A stretch of DNA of 64,000 nucleotides from Candidatus Bathyarchaeota archaeon (GTDB lineage Archaea; Thermoproteota; Bathyarchaeia; Bathyarchaeales; Bathycorpusculaceae), in the NCBI GenBank assembly GCA_026014615.1, contig JAOZHZ010000020.1, forward strand, positions 310,001 to 374,000. The letters are read 5' to 3'. Shown one piece after another: positions 36,914-46,717 of this stretch. The notes below the pieces were generated by a model. That model ran no database searches, was not told the origin of the DNA, and saw nothing but the letters and a program-made list of their open reading frames with translations. Each line of letters starts with the position of its first letter. Within the stretch, counting starts at the first letter, position 1. The position numbers and the translations under genes are program-made.

Positions 36914-38170
36914 TTAGGTGGTTCCCATTTCCCACGTTGAAAGATACCGTTTCTGTTCCTCAGTTAACGTGTCAATTTCTACGCCCATGGACTTTAGTTT
37001 GAGTTCAGCCACGTTTTCGTCGATTTGCTTGGGGACAACATAGACTTTGGGCTCCATCTTGTCGCGTTTAGCGACGTTTTCGGCGCATAAGGCTTGGTTT
37101 GCAAATGACATATCCATGACTTCAGAGGGGTGACCCTCGGCTGCTGACAGGTTCACGAGGCGGCCTTCGGCGAGCAAGTAAAGCTTTCTTCCGTCTGCTA
37201 ATGTGTATTCTTCCATGTTGGGTCGGATGGTTCGTTTTGCCTTGGAGAGTTCTTCTAGACTTTTTATGCTGATTTCCACGTTAAAGTGCCCACTGTTAGC
37301 TATTATGGCACCGTTTTTCATTTTTTCCATGTGTTCGCCGCGGATAACGTTCAAGTCACCTGTGGCTGTAACAAACATGTCGCCTATTTCTGCTGCCTGT
37401 GCCATAGGCATCACGCGGAACCCATCCATGGCTGCCTCCAACGCTTTAGTGGGTATAACCTCGGTTACGATGACGTTTGCGCCTAGGCCTTTTGCTCGCA
37501 TGGCGATGCCTCTGCTGCACCAGCCGTAGCCTGCGACGACGAAGTTTTTGCCTGCTAACAGGACGCTTGTGGCGCGTAGGATGCCGTCGATGGTGCTTTG
37601 TCCTGTGCCGTATCGGTTGTCGAATAGGTATTTGGTGTATGCGTCGTTTACGGCGATGATGGCGTATTTGAGGCTGCCGTCGTTTTCCATGGCTCTGAGC
37701 CTGACAACGCCCGTGGTGGTTTCTTCAGTTCCGCCTTTAACCATCTTTATCTGGTCTGGGCGTTTGCTGTGCAGTGTGCCAACTAGGTCTGCGCCGTCGT
37801 CCAACGTAATTTCTGGCTTGAAGTCGAGCACTTTGTCGATGCAGTTGTAGTATTCTTGGGTGTTTTGTCCGCGCCAAGCGAAAACGTGTACGCCTTCGGC
37901 GGCTAAAGCGGCTGCCACATCATCTTGCGTGGATAGGGGGTTTGAGCCGCAGAGGGCAACTTTTGCTCCTCCTGCAACCAGCGTTTCGACCAGTACGGCG
38001 GTTTCTTTGGTGACGTGTAGGCATGCTGCTAAGGTGAGGTCTTTTAGGGGTTTTTCTTCTGTGAAGCGTTTTTTGATTTGGCATAGCACTGGCATGTGCG
38101 CCGCGGCCCATTCGATTTGGAGTTTGCCTTGCGGTGCCAATTCTTTGTCTTTTACTTGGAATTCTTCCAT
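36914..38170 (-). CDS. ahcY: Adenosylhomocysteinase
   Basis: [81 protein letters not shown]. Confidence 0.96.
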   Translation of the reverse strand: MEEFQVKDKELAPQGKLQIEWAAAHMPVLCQIKKRFTEEKPLKDLTLAACLHVTKETAVLVETLVAGGAKVALCGSNPLSTQDDVAAALAAEGVHVFAWRGQNTQEYYNCIDKVLDFKPEITLDDGADLVGTLHSKRPDQIKMVKGGTEETTTGVVRLRAMENDGSLKYAIIAVNDAYTKYLFDNRYGTGQSTIDGILRATSVLLAGKNFVVAGYGWCSRGIAMRAKGLGANVIVTEVIPTKALEAAMDGFRVMPMAQAAEIGDMFVTATGDLNVIRGEHMEKMKNGAIIANSGHFNVEISIKSLEELSKAKRTIRPNMEEYTLADGRKLYLLAEGRLVNLSAAEGHPSEVMDMSFANQALCAENVAKRDKMEPKVYVVPKQIDENVAELKLKSMGVEIDTLTEEQKRYLSTWEMGTT

Positions 38171-38250
38171 TGTGTTCTCCTCTTTTAAGGAGACTGTTGT
38201 GTTGGACTTACTATTTAGAATTTGCTTCGCTCTAAACCTGACAAAAAGCA

Positions 38251-38390
38251 GTATTCATACTGGTTTTTTTCACTGTTCCTGTATTGTATTCATACTGGTT
38301 TTTTTCACTGTTCCTGTATTGTATTCATACTGGTTTTTTTCACTGTTCCTGTATTGTATTCATACTGGTTTTTTTCACTGTTCCTGTATT
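38251..38390 (+). repeat. Four perfect tandem copies of a 35-bp unit, plus a degenerate fifth start
   Basis: GTATTCATACTGGTTTTTTTCACTGTTCCTGTATT at 38251, 38286, 38321, 38356; then GTATGCACGCTGG at 38391. Confidence 0.97.
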
Positions 38391-38451
38391 GTATGCACGC
38401 TGGAAAAGCTTATTACACTTTACTTAAAAATATGCATAAGAGGCTTTAACT

Positions 38452-39057
38452 TTGAAGGAACCCTTCCTTGAATTTGTCAAAACCAACCTTACCCCAAAGA
38501 CGCTACTGATTACATGTGGCTTACCCGCAAGCTACAAAACCGAGACTTCTCAGGAAGTTGCCAAAGCCAAAGGTTACACCATTCTGCGCAGTGATTTAAT
38601 TCGGTTGGAGGTACTCAAGAACGAGGACATTTTTGATGTTAAGGTAGCTGGGAACATGAATAAGCGGCTTTCTGTGTATGATGAGGTTTTTCGTAGGGCT
38701 GATGAGTTGGCTAAGAAGGGTGAGGGCGGTGTTATTTTGGATGCTACTTTTGTTACTCAGGAGCTGCGGCTGCGGGCGGCGGAGATTGCGGCGAAGAATG
38801 GTTTGATGTTTGTTGTTATGCAGACGACTTGTCCTCAAGAGGTTTCTATTGCTCGGATTATGCGTCGAACTAAGGAGAAGTATGAGTCTAATGCTTTGAC
38901 GGAGGAAGCTTATCTTGCGAACAAGAACAAGTTTGAAGCGGTAGATTTGGATGACTTGAAGAATCGTTATCCGCAGCTTAAAGTGACGCACCTGATGGTG
39001 GACACGTGCAGTGACGAAACCGATCAATGGTACGTTGTCGGGGTGGAAAAAAGGTAA
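38452..39057 (+). CDS. P-loop kinase (COG0645-like); TTG start, near-leaderless
   Basis: LLITCGLPASYKTETSQEVAKAKGYTILRSDLIRLEVL..., VILDATFVTQELRLRAAEIA. Confidence 0.8.
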   Translation: MKEPFLEFVKTNLTPKTLLITCGLPASYKTETSQEVAKAKGYTILRSDLIRLEVLKNEDIFDVKVAGNMNKRLSVYDEVFRRADELAKKGEGGVILDATFVTQELRLRAAEIAAKNGLMFVVMQTTCPQEVSIARIMRRTKEKYESNALTEEAYLANKNKFEAVDLDDLKNRYPQLKVTHLMVDTCSDETDQWYVVGVEKR

Positions 39058-39074
39058 CACAGGCACCGCGAGCC

Positions 39075-39944
39075 ATGTTGATTGATTTACATATTCACTC
39101 GAAAAGCTCGGACGGGAAATTTTCAGTAGAAGAAATCATGGCTGAAGCTAAAGCGCGAAGCATAGGTGTCTTGTCGATTACCGACCACGACTCTACAGGC
39201 TGTCAAACCCGCGCTGTAACGGTAGCCAAGGACACCGGTGTCCGTTACGTGTGCGGTGTTGAGTTGAACGTGACGTTTTCGCATCCTCGTTTTCGCGGGG
39301 GCAAAGCTGTTTCGCTGGATTTCTTAGGCTACCAGTTTAACCCTGAAAACGAAGATTTGAAAAGCAAGTTGGATTTGATGGCGAAATACCGTGAGGAACG
39401 TGCTGCAAAAATACTGGAGAACCTAAACGGCGAATTTAGCAAAGAAGGCATTCCGAAGCTGACGAAAGCTGATTTAGCCGAAATCGAAGCGTCGGTTGAT
39501 GGAGTGTTGGGTAGACCTCACATCGCCGATTATTTAGTGAAAAAGAAGATTGTTCAAACTCGACAGGAAGCATTTGACAAGTACCTCGTAAAATGTGACG
39601 TCCCCAAGTATCCTTTGTATCTTGAGGAGGCTTCCAAGCTGATACGCGATGCGGGCGGTAAACTGGTTTTAGCTCATCCCAACGACCCTCACGGCACCTC
39701 TCTTGTCTCTTTGACCAAATCCTTGGCTGAACAAACAGGCATCGTGGAGTCTTCTATGCTTGATTTTATTGATGGAGTGGAAGGCTGGCACTCCAGACAC
39801 GACACAGAAACAACGCAGCATTACATGAAATTCGCTAAAGCACACAACTTGCTGATTACGGGCGGAAGCGACTGCCACCAGAAACCCACTATAATGGGCA
39901 CGGTTCCAGTTCCCGGCTGGGTTGCCGACCAATTCCAGTCTTAA
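39075..39944 (+). CDS. PHP-domain phosphoesterase
   Basis: MLIDLHIHSKSSDGKFSVEEIMAEAKARSIGVLSITDHDSTGC, LAHPNDP, ITGGSDCHQ; ORF track start 39027. Confidence 0.88.
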   Translation: MLIDLHIHSKSSDGKFSVEEIMAEAKARSIGVLSITDHDSTGCQTRAVTVAKDTGVRYVCGVELNVTFSHPRFRGGKAVSLDFLGYQFNPENEDLKSKLDLMAKYREERAAKILENLNGEFSKEGIPKLTKADLAEIEASVDGVLGRPHIADYLVKKKIVQTRQEAFDKYLVKCDVPKYPLYLEEASKLIRDAGGKLVLAHPNDPHGTSLVSLTKSLAEQTGIVESSMLDFIDGVEGWHSRHDTETTQHYMKFAKAHNLLITGGSDCHQKPTIMGTVPVPGWVADQFQS

Positions 39945-39950
39945 CTTTTT

Positions 39951-40991
39951 TTACAGTTTCTCTGCGTAGGCTGCTGCCAGTTTGAGGTATGCTTGTGCCT
40001 CTTTTATGGCAGCTTGTTTTTCCCTGTCTTCTATGTTGGGGTCGCTAAGTCTGAAGCCGACGACTTTTCCGCGCACATACGCTCTATAACATTTATAGAA
40101 TGCCAGAAGTTTCAGTAGTTCAGTGTCGCCAGAGTACTCCACGTACTTCTTTACGAAAAAGTCTGAAAGGTCACTTCTCCCTTTGAAATCCAAATCCATA
40201 GCCAGAAACGACATATCCGCGGCAACGTCGGAGTACCTGAAGCGTTCGTTAAACTCTATGGCGTCAAAAATGTAGACTCGGTCAGCCACAAAAATGTTGC
40301 CTGAATGAATATCGCCATGACAATCTTTCACTTTGCCTTCCTTAAATCTTTTCTCAAAAAGCGCCTCGTTGTTTTTCATGAAATCGTTAACTTTTTTCTG
40401 GATTAATTCGAAGTCATTTTTGGAGATGGTTTTGTCTTTGACGTTTTGTGTTTGTTCAAAGTTTTCTTTCCAGTTGACTTTTACGGTTTCAAGGGAGCCA
40501 ATTTGACTTATTTTTTCGTTTGTTTCGGCTTTTGCGTGGAATTCGGCGATAATTTTTGCGATGTTGTCGATGAGTTTTTCGTCGACTTTGTCTTCTTCAA
40601 GGAGTTTAGTCATAATCTTTTCTTGTGGTATGTGCTTCATTTTCAGGGTGTACTCGACGGGTTCTCCTTCGCCTTTAATCTTGATTTCTCCCGATGTGGC
40701 TGATTTGTTTATGGGGGCAACTTCGATGTACATGTCCCCGCAGAGGCGTCTGTTGAGTTGCAGCTCTGTTTCGCAGAAGGCGCGCCTTTTTTCCAGAGTG
40801 CCAAAGTCCAGAAAGCCAAAGTTCACGGCTTTTTTAACTTTGTAAACAAAGTTTTCGGTTAAGAACACGTAGGATATGTGAGTTTGGACCAGTTCAATTT
40901 GCCCTGTGTCTTTTTCGTAGGCTTCGGGCTTCATCAGGGCGTCTACTACTTGTTTTTGAGTCTGCATTCTGCGTTTCCCCTGAATGAACAA
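39951..40991 (-). CDS. Aminoglycoside-phosphotransferase-like kinase (COG2187-like)
   Basis: ISYVFLTENFVYKVKKAVNFGFLDFGTLEKRRAFCETELQLNRRLC; KDCHGDIHSGNIFVADRVYIFDAIEFNERFRYSDVAADMSFLAMDL. Confidence 0.88.
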   Translation of the reverse strand: MFIQGKRRMQTQKQVVDALMKPEAYEKDTGQIELVQTHISYVFLTENFVYKVKKAVNFGFLDFGTLEKRRAFCETELQLNRRLCGDMYIEVAPINKSATSGEIKIKGEGEPVEYTLKMKHIPQEKIMTKLLEEDKVDEKLIDNIAKIIAEFHAKAETNEKISQIGSLETVKVNWKENFEQTQNVKDKTISKNDFELIQKKVNDFMKNNEALFEKRFKEGKVKDCHGDIHSGNIFVADRVYIFDAIEFNERFRYSDVAADMSFLAMDLDFKGRSDLSDFFVKKYVEYSGDTELLKLLAFYKCYRAYVRGKVVGFRLSDPNIEDREKQAAIKEAQAYLKLAAAYAEKL

Positions 40992-41123
40992 ACTTGTATG
41001 GACTAATATAGGCGTATCTACATTCAGAGTTAGATTCTTGTATATCGCGATATTAGAATTACCGTTTAAATACCCCCGTGGTTTAATTATCCGTTACCTT
41101 TGGGACACCGCGAGAGAGGCGCT

Positions 41124-41225
41124 ATGGAAGCTCAAGAAATTGAACAACTGAAGAGCGCTTTAAAAGAACACGGCTACACACAAAGAGTGATTGAAAAAAT
41201 CGTTAACTGGTACCAGCTACACTAA
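41124..41225 (+). CDS. Small ORF (33 aa) MEAQEIEQLKSALKEHGYTQRVIEKIVNWYQLH, not in the ORF track
   Basis: ATG 41124, TAA 41223-41225; TATA-like TTTAAATA upstream; convergent with pyrE six bp away; amphipathic helical composition. Confidence 0.5.
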   Translation: MEAQEIEQLKSALKEHGYTQRVIEKIVNWYQLH

Positions 41226-41230
41226 TCTGG

Positions 41231-41842
41231 CTACTTTTTAATGTAACTCAAAACCTTTTCCATCTGCTCTTTTGAAATGCTTCCTGTTTGATACAGTGAA
41301 TCAACAATTTCAGAGACCTTCGCCAAAGCATCCACTTTGAAGCCTATTTTTTCCAAGTTTTCTTTGCCGCCTTGTTCCCTGTTAACCACAACCAGCAAAT
41401 GTTTCACGTTTGCACCCAACTCCTGAAGTGGCTTTACACCCTCTATCTTGGATAAGCCCTCGCTGACCACATCGTCAAAAAACAAAATGTTGTCACCTTC
41501 AGCCGCGTCCGCGCCTGCAATTCTTCCCGTCACGCCATATGCCTTGCTTTCCTTTCTCACAATGATACACGGCAAATCCAGTTTACAGGCGATGCTGGGT
41601 GCAATCACTGCGCCTTTGAGTTCGATGGAAGCCAACTTGTTGATTTTTTCCGAGGAAAGGAGAGGCATGATTTTTTCTGCTGCCGCTTCCGCGATTATGC
41701 AGAGGTCTTTGGGTGAAGATAGTAGTCGTGCCATGTCGATGTAGTAGGGGCTAATGGCTCCTGACTTAATTTTGAAGCTGCCAAACTTGATGCATCCTGA
41801 CCTGAAAAGTGCACCTGCAACTCTTTCCGCGTAACCGTTCAT
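41231..41842 (-). CDS. pyrE: Orotate phosphoribosyltransferase
   Basis: FGSFKIKSGAISPYYIDMARLLSSP, ELKGAVIAPSIA, GDNILFFDDVVSEGLSKIEGV; ORF track extends start to 41872. Confidence 0.92.
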   Translation of the reverse strand: MNGYAERVAGALFRSGCIKFGSFKIKSGAISPYYIDMARLLSSPKDLCIIAEAAAEKIMPLLSSEKINKLASIELKGAVIAPSIACKLDLPCIIVRKESKAYGVTGRIAGADAAEGDNILFFDDVVSEGLSKIEGVKPLQELGANVKHLLVVVNREQGGKENLEKIGFKVDALAKVSEIVDSLYQTGSISKEQMEKVLSYIKK

Positions 41843-42026
41843 ATCCAAGTTCCCAACCTTGAGTGTACCCACAAAGATTTAACCGTTTACTGATTTTCTT
41901 TTGGCTGATGTGTTCTGGAGCATTCGATGTTGCCCTCCCCTATATCTCTGCTTGATCTGGTTTTTAGATGTGTGAGGTTGGAGCCTCGTTTTCTTGTTGT
42001 AGTGGCTTAAGAAGACTTTGTCTTTC

Positions 42027-42329
42027 CTATAGTGTCAAGGTGTCTGTCTTTTTCTTGTATGTGTTAGTTTGGCTTGTTAGCAATGTTTGGGCCGAATCGT
42101 AGATTTCCTCGATTGTGATGGGCGTGTCGTTTATGGTTTGTTGTCCTTGCTCTGTTAGGCTGTAGACTTTTCCTGACCTGCCTTCGACGCAGTGTATTTG
42201 TCCTTGTTCTTCCAGAGTGTAGAGTTTAAAATAGACGGTGCTTGGGCCAATCTTGATGCCGAATTTCTTTGCTATGGCTCCAATTATTTCGTATGCACTC
42301 ATAGAATGCTGCTTCAAAATGCACATCAT
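42027..42329 (-). CDS. PadR-like winged-helix regulator
   Basis: QHSMSAYEIIGAIAKKFGIKIGPSTVYFKLYTLEEQGQIHCVEGRSGKVYSLTEQGQ. Confidence 0.75.
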   Translation of the reverse strand: MMCILKQHSMSAYEIIGAIAKKFGIKIGPSTVYFKLYTLEEQGQIHCVEGRSGKVYSLTEQGQQTINDTPITIEEIYDSAQTLLTSQTNTYKKKTDTLTL

Positions 42330-42551
42330 GACTAAGTCTAAAAAGGCTCTAAGTACCCTTTCCCCAACACTAGGCTTAAGCCTTAACTCAAAACAGTCCC
42401 TCTTTGTGCTTCCTGAGCTATGTCGGGTGGCTTCAAATGCGATTTAACCAAAAGTTGCATTAAAACATTTTGGGCAGCTGTCTTTTCCGCGTCTTTTGTT
42501 CAACACAAGAACGCCCCACCAAAATATAACGCCGTTGTTATCGTTCAGAAT

Positions 42552-42575
42552 AATAATATTATTAATAATATTATT
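42552..42575. repeat. Perfect 24-bp A/T palindrome (tandem 12-bp palindromes)
   Basis: AATAATATTATTAATAATATTATT. Confidence 0.9.
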
Positions 42576-42704
42576 CCACAAGAAACCCTATACCCAACTT
42601 CTATACATACACGCCAAACAGCCCGAACTACACTGCTCAGAAACATGTTCCTGTTTTGCCTAATAGAGGGCAAAAAAACATTAACAGAGGAGGTGATAGA
42701 GGAA

Positions 42705-43445
42705 ATGAAAAAAGCAAAGGAAAATAGGGCCTTTTCATTTATTACTGTTGTCACATTTTTCGCAGTTTTAATTTTAGTAACTAGCAATTTTAGTGTTGTT
42801 TGCGCAAGTTCTTCTTCAAGTAATAATGTGGCACTACCTGTTTTTCTTGAAAACCTGTTAGTCAATTCTCATCCGAATGCAAGTAAGGCCGAGTTAAACC
42901 AAATCCGCGCTATATGGATAAATCAAATAGAGTTGAAAGAAGAACGTATTGCATCTACTAACGGTGCTGTCCTAAATTACAAGCCTTCAGATACTAGATC
43001 TGGCAGTTACATGTCTGACTATTTAGACTATGAAGAATTTGGTGGAGGGGTTGTCTATGACGGTCCCAACATGGAAGGTTTAGTTGACTATAACTACGCG
43101 CGATTCTATACTCCGTACGATAATGCTGGAGCAAGTGTAATAGGAGAACTGAGTAGCGCTGCAACAGGAGATGTTTACGTTGTAGGCAAATTAGGGCCAA
43201 CTGGATATGGGCAGAACGGAAATTACTTCACTGTGTTTGGAAACAATGTGTCTGACAAGAATGACGAAGGATGGCGGGATAATTTTATAGGCTATGGAGC
43301 CGTTAATCATACATATCCTGTGTACAATTACATAGGTCTAACTCAGAACACTTATGTGTATGTAGCTGTTGGTGTTGTTACGATGGGCGGCGAATGTACT
43401 TATAATGACGTATTGGGCGATATCGTTTGGTTCACGAATGCGTGA
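42705..43445 (+). CDS. Secreted hypothetical protein
   Basis: ATG at 42705 preceded by GAGGTGATAGAGGA; signal peptide RAFSFITVVTFFAVLILVTSNFSVVCASS; ORF track starts at 42420. Confidence 0.7.
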   Translation: MKKAKENRAFSFITVVTFFAVLILVTSNFSVVCASSSSSNNVALPVFLENLLVNSHPNASKAELNQIRAIWINQIELKEERIASTNGAVLNYKPSDTRSGSYMSDYLDYEEFGGGVVYDGPNMEGLVDYNYARFYTPYDNAGASVIGELSSAATGDVYVVGKLGPTGYGQNGNYFTVFGNNVSDKNDEGWRDNFIGYGAVNHTYPVYNYIGLTQNTYVYVAVGVVTMGGECTYNDVLGDIVWFTNA

Positions 43446-43681
43446 GAATATACCCTGCTACGATAACCTGTTTGATCTGACTTGACACAAAAACCCTGCC
43501 GCTGTACTTTTCCATCAAAGGGCAAAACAAAAACTGGTTTCCCATTTTTGTGTTTAGAACTTGTCAAAATTCTATTAATATATTGCCTTGACTGACAAGT
43601 TATTATTATGTTCCTTTTAACTTACGATTTTTTAGACTGTTCCTTTGGTGGAACAGATTGTTCCTTGAATAAAAATAAGTA

Positions 43682-45136
43682 ATGTGCTGCCTTACTCCTA
43701 TTAAAGGGAATCAAATGAGAAAAAAAGCTCTGCTCTATATACTCTCTGTTTCACTGCTCTCAACTTTGTTAGTTCAGGCTCAAGCCGTTAGGGTAGATTC
43801 TCAAACAGTTGAAAATATGGCATACACTTCAGCAGAGATACCTACAGGGATAGCAGTTGAACTATACGGAGGTGCATTTGATGACGAGGCAGCTGGACTC
43901 GTTCAGACGAGCGATGGAGGATACGCGATAGCTGGAACCACAACTTCCTTTGGTGCGGGCGGCGGTGATTTTTGGTTGATCAAAGTTGACGCAAACGGCA
44001 CTATGGCGTGGAACCGCACATATGGAGGATCAAAATCTGATGTTGCAACGGTTATCGTTCAGACAAGTGACGGAGGATACGCATTAGCAGGTGAAACTTG
44101 TTCGTTTGGTGTAGGTGAGAGCGATTTTTGGTTGGTTAAAGTAAACTCTTCTGGGCAAATGCAATGGAACAAAACATATGGGCAAGCAACAGCAGATAAA
44201 GCCACTTCTATGATTCAAACTATCGACGATGGATACGCTATAGTGGGATACTCAATAGAAAACGGCGTAAATGGAGATACGTTGTTTGTTAAAACTGATT
44301 CCTCTGGTAAAATTCAGTGGAACAGAACATATAGCGGGTCTGAAGGAGGGCGTGCATATTCAATAGTTCAAACCAGTGATGGCGGGTACGCGTTAGCGGG
44401 AACAACAAGTTCGGTTAATGATGGTGGTCAATCGGACTTCTGGCTTGCCAAGACAGATTCAAACGGACTTATAAAGTGGAGCAAAACCTACACAGAACAA
44501 AAAACTGACAGCGCAAAATCTGTTATCCAAACAAGTGACGGAGGATACCTATTAGCAGGCTATACAACTCGAGCAATACTCGACTCTCCACATGTTTGGG
44601 TACTTAATTTAGATGCAGAAGGAAACGCGAAATGGAATGTAACTTGGGCTCCTAGAGAACCCGCTATAGCCGACAAAGTGATTCAAACAAGTGACGGAGG
44701 ATACGTGGTATCGGGGTGGACAAGCGCTCTTAAAGGCTTTAATGGTTTGAGTAGCTACATGTTTTTGATTAAACTGGATATTAACGGCAATATGCACTGG
44801 AATAGTTCCTACGAAGGGTTAGGCGACAGTAATGCACTTTTTGTAGTACAAACAGATACAGGTGGCTATACAACGGCAGGCACAACGCGATCTGCTGAGG
44901 AGTATTCACATTATGATATATGGTTTGCTCAATTGGACCCATCTGGCGTTCTGCAGTCACTGTCCCCAATACCTACAGCCCCCGCCCCAGAAACTTCACC
45001 AACAGTACCTGAATTTACTTCAACAGCAGTTTTAGCTTTGGCTATTATAACCTGTGTTGTTGCGTTAACCTTGAAGAGACGACAAGCTTTGTCCGGTAAT
45101 AGGTTATTCAAGTTAAAAGTTGCCTCGTCTCGGTGA
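43682..45136 (+). CDS. Secreted beta-propeller-like repeat protein with PEF-type C-terminal sorting signal
   Basis: Repeats of (I/V)VQTSDGGYALAGTT...DFWLxKxDSxGxxxWNxTYGG; C-terminus VPEFTSTAVLALAIITCVVALTLKRRQ; likely start at M of MRKKALLYILS. Confidence 0.82.
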   Translation: MCCLTPIKGNQMRKKALLYILSVSLLSTLLVQAQAVRVDSQTVENMAYTSAEIPTGIAVELYGGAFDDEAAGLVQTSDGGYAIAGTTTSFGAGGGDFWLIKVDANGTMAWNRTYGGSKSDVATVIVQTSDGGYALAGETCSFGVGESDFWLVKVNSSGQMQWNKTYGQATADKATSMIQTIDDGYAIVGYSIENGVNGDTLFVKTDSSGKIQWNRTYSGSEGGRAYSIVQTSDGGYALAGTTSSVNDGGQSDFWLAKTDSNGLIKWSKTYTEQKTDSAKSVIQTSDGGYLLAGYTTRAILDSPHVWVLNLDAEGNAKWNVTWAPREPAIADKVIQTSDGGYVVSGWTSALKGFNGLSSYMFLIKLDINGNMHWNSSYEGLGDSNALFVVQTDTGGYTTAGTTRSAEEYSHYDIWFAQLDPSGVLQSLSPIPTAPAPETSPTVPEFTSTAVLALAIITCVVALTLKRRQALSGNRLFKLKVASSR

Positions 45137-45243
45137 ATGATTAAAAGTTATCCCGCCCAGCAAACCTGTCGCGTGATTGGGCGCGTTTTTGTTTGGAACC
45201 GTTACAGTCAAATGCCTCGACACAAATCTATCATTGACAACTT

Positions 45244-46557
45244 ATGTCCGCTTCAACTCAGAACGTTTACAGTTTCGTTTCAGGCAAAAACTGGAAGCTT
45301 TCCCTAGCTGAAATTACCACGTACCTCAACGCGCGAGGCTGTGAGTTTGAGGTCTCCGAATTCAGCCGCAGCTTCTTCACCATAAAAACCAAAACACCCC
45401 TCAACGCCTCAATAATCGACGATTTAGGCGGGGCTCTCAAAATTGCGCGTGTTGTCGCTTTTGTTCCAACTAAGCGTATAACTGATGCCTTTCTTGAAGA
45501 GGACAAGCAGGTCAAAAAGCAACTTAAATTTGATTTTCCGCTTGATGGTTTGGCTGAAGAAATGCCCCGCGCTGATTCGGGCAAAGCGGTTTTCGGTGTC
45601 AGCGTTTACTGGTCCGACCCCTTTTTTAAACCTGCGGGACGGGCGGCGCAGCGTTTCTTAGGCAGCGCAATCAAAAACGAGTTGAAGGAGCAGGGTAAGA
45701 AAGCCCGTTTCATGGGGTTCCCCAAAGACCGCAACAACCCCCAGCTTACGCCCGTTGAGGTGCTCAAGCAGGGACTAATCGAAAGCCACTCTGAGGCGCT
45801 GTTATGCATCGGCGAAGCAGAAACCGCCCTAGGCACCACCATAGCCGTACATAACCCGTTTGAGTTCCAAAAACGCGACGTGGACAAACCCGTGCAACGC
45901 AAAATCTTCGGCATTTCCCCCCGCATAGCCAAAATCATGGTAAACCTCACCCGTTGCACGCCTGGAAAAGTCTTTTTAGACCCATTCTGTGGCGTCGGCA
46001 ATATTCTGCAAGAGGCGCTGCTTGCCAAGGCGCGGGTCATAGGGGTCGATGTTAACCGTTGGTGTGTAGATGCTTCTAAACGAAACCTCCGCTGGGTAAC
46101 ACAAGAGTACTCTTTGCAGGGCGCAGACTACGCTGTAGTTCAGGGCGACGCCCGTGACCTAAGACGGAAAATTGGGGAAGAAGTCGACTGCATAGCAACC
46201 GAGCCCGATTTAGGTCCAGCCCTACGCGAAGTCCCCACCGAAGCTTACGCGGAGAAAATCGTCCGCAGCCTCACACCGCTGTTTCAAGAATTTCTATACT
46301 CAGCGCATAAAGTTCTTCGAAAAGGCGGTTACTTGGCTCTTGTCACTCCATATGTGCGGACACGCAGCGGCAAATTTGTAACCATCGGCATTGATGGGCT
46401 GGCGCAGCGGGCAGGTTTTGAAGCTGTCAAGCCGTTTGATGAGGTTGAGTTTGTGGGGGAAGCAGTAGCTTTTCCGCTAAAAGACTTAGCCGCCTTTGTT
46501 GACTTGGATGAGCGACATAAAATCGGGCGGGAAATCAGCATACTTCAAAAAACGTAG
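45244..46557 (+). CDS. THUMP/Trm11-TrmG10-like RNA (guanine-N2)-methyltransferase family
   Basis: GKVFLDPFCGVGNILQEALLAKARVIGVDVNRWCVDASKRNL; catalytic-loop variant TEPDLGP. Confidence 0.75.
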   Translation: MSASTQNVYSFVSGKNWKLSLAEITTYLNARGCEFEVSEFSRSFFTIKTKTPLNASIIDDLGGALKIARVVAFVPTKRITDAFLEEDKQVKKQLKFDFPLDGLAEEMPRADSGKAVFGVSVYWSDPFFKPAGRAAQRFLGSAIKNELKEQGKKARFMGFPKDRNNPQLTPVEVLKQGLIESHSEALLCIGEAETALGTTIAVHNPFEFQKRDVDKPVQRKIFGISPRIAKIMVNLTRCTPGKVFLDPFCGVGNILQEALLAKARVIGVDVNRWCVDASKRNLRWVTQEYSLQGADYAVVQGDARDLRRKIGEEVDCIATEPDLGPALREVPTEAYAEKIVRSLTPLFQEFLYSAHKVLRKGGYLALVTPYVRTRSGKFVTIGIDGLAQRAGFEAVKPFDEVEFVGEAVAFPLKDLAAFVDLDERHKIGREISILQKT

Positions 46558-46578
46558 TGATTTTGCCAACCTATTTCT

Positions 46579-46650
46579 GTCTATTTGGATGCTAATATCA
46601 ATTCTATGCAGAAACGATAGGGGGTCTACGCTATTGGCGTTTTTCCTGCT
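46579..46650 (+). repeat. Dispersed intergenic element, copy B
   Basis: GTCTATTTGGATGCTAATATCAATTCTATGCAGAAACGATAGGGGGTCTACGCTATTGGCGTTTTTCCTGCT. Confidence 0.85.
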
Positions 46651-46717
46651 CAAAAGCATGTTGAAATCTTACGCGCAGAAGACAGAACCTGCGAAAAGGT
46701 AGTCTTGCATAAACCCT

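Noticed and set aside
38251-38390. CRISPR mini-array
   Set aside because: The 35-bp units are directly contiguous with no unique spacers and no cas genes nearby.
38222-38449. ORF with repeated [16 protein letters not shown] peptide
   Set aside because: Translation artefact of the 35-bp tandem repeat; overlaps the promoter region of two well-supported genes.
41935-41965. Possible fourth copy of the dispersed element (CCCTCCCCTATATCTCTGC)
   Set aside because: Only a short partial resemblance, no GTCTATTTGG end, and not in a convergent intergenic region.
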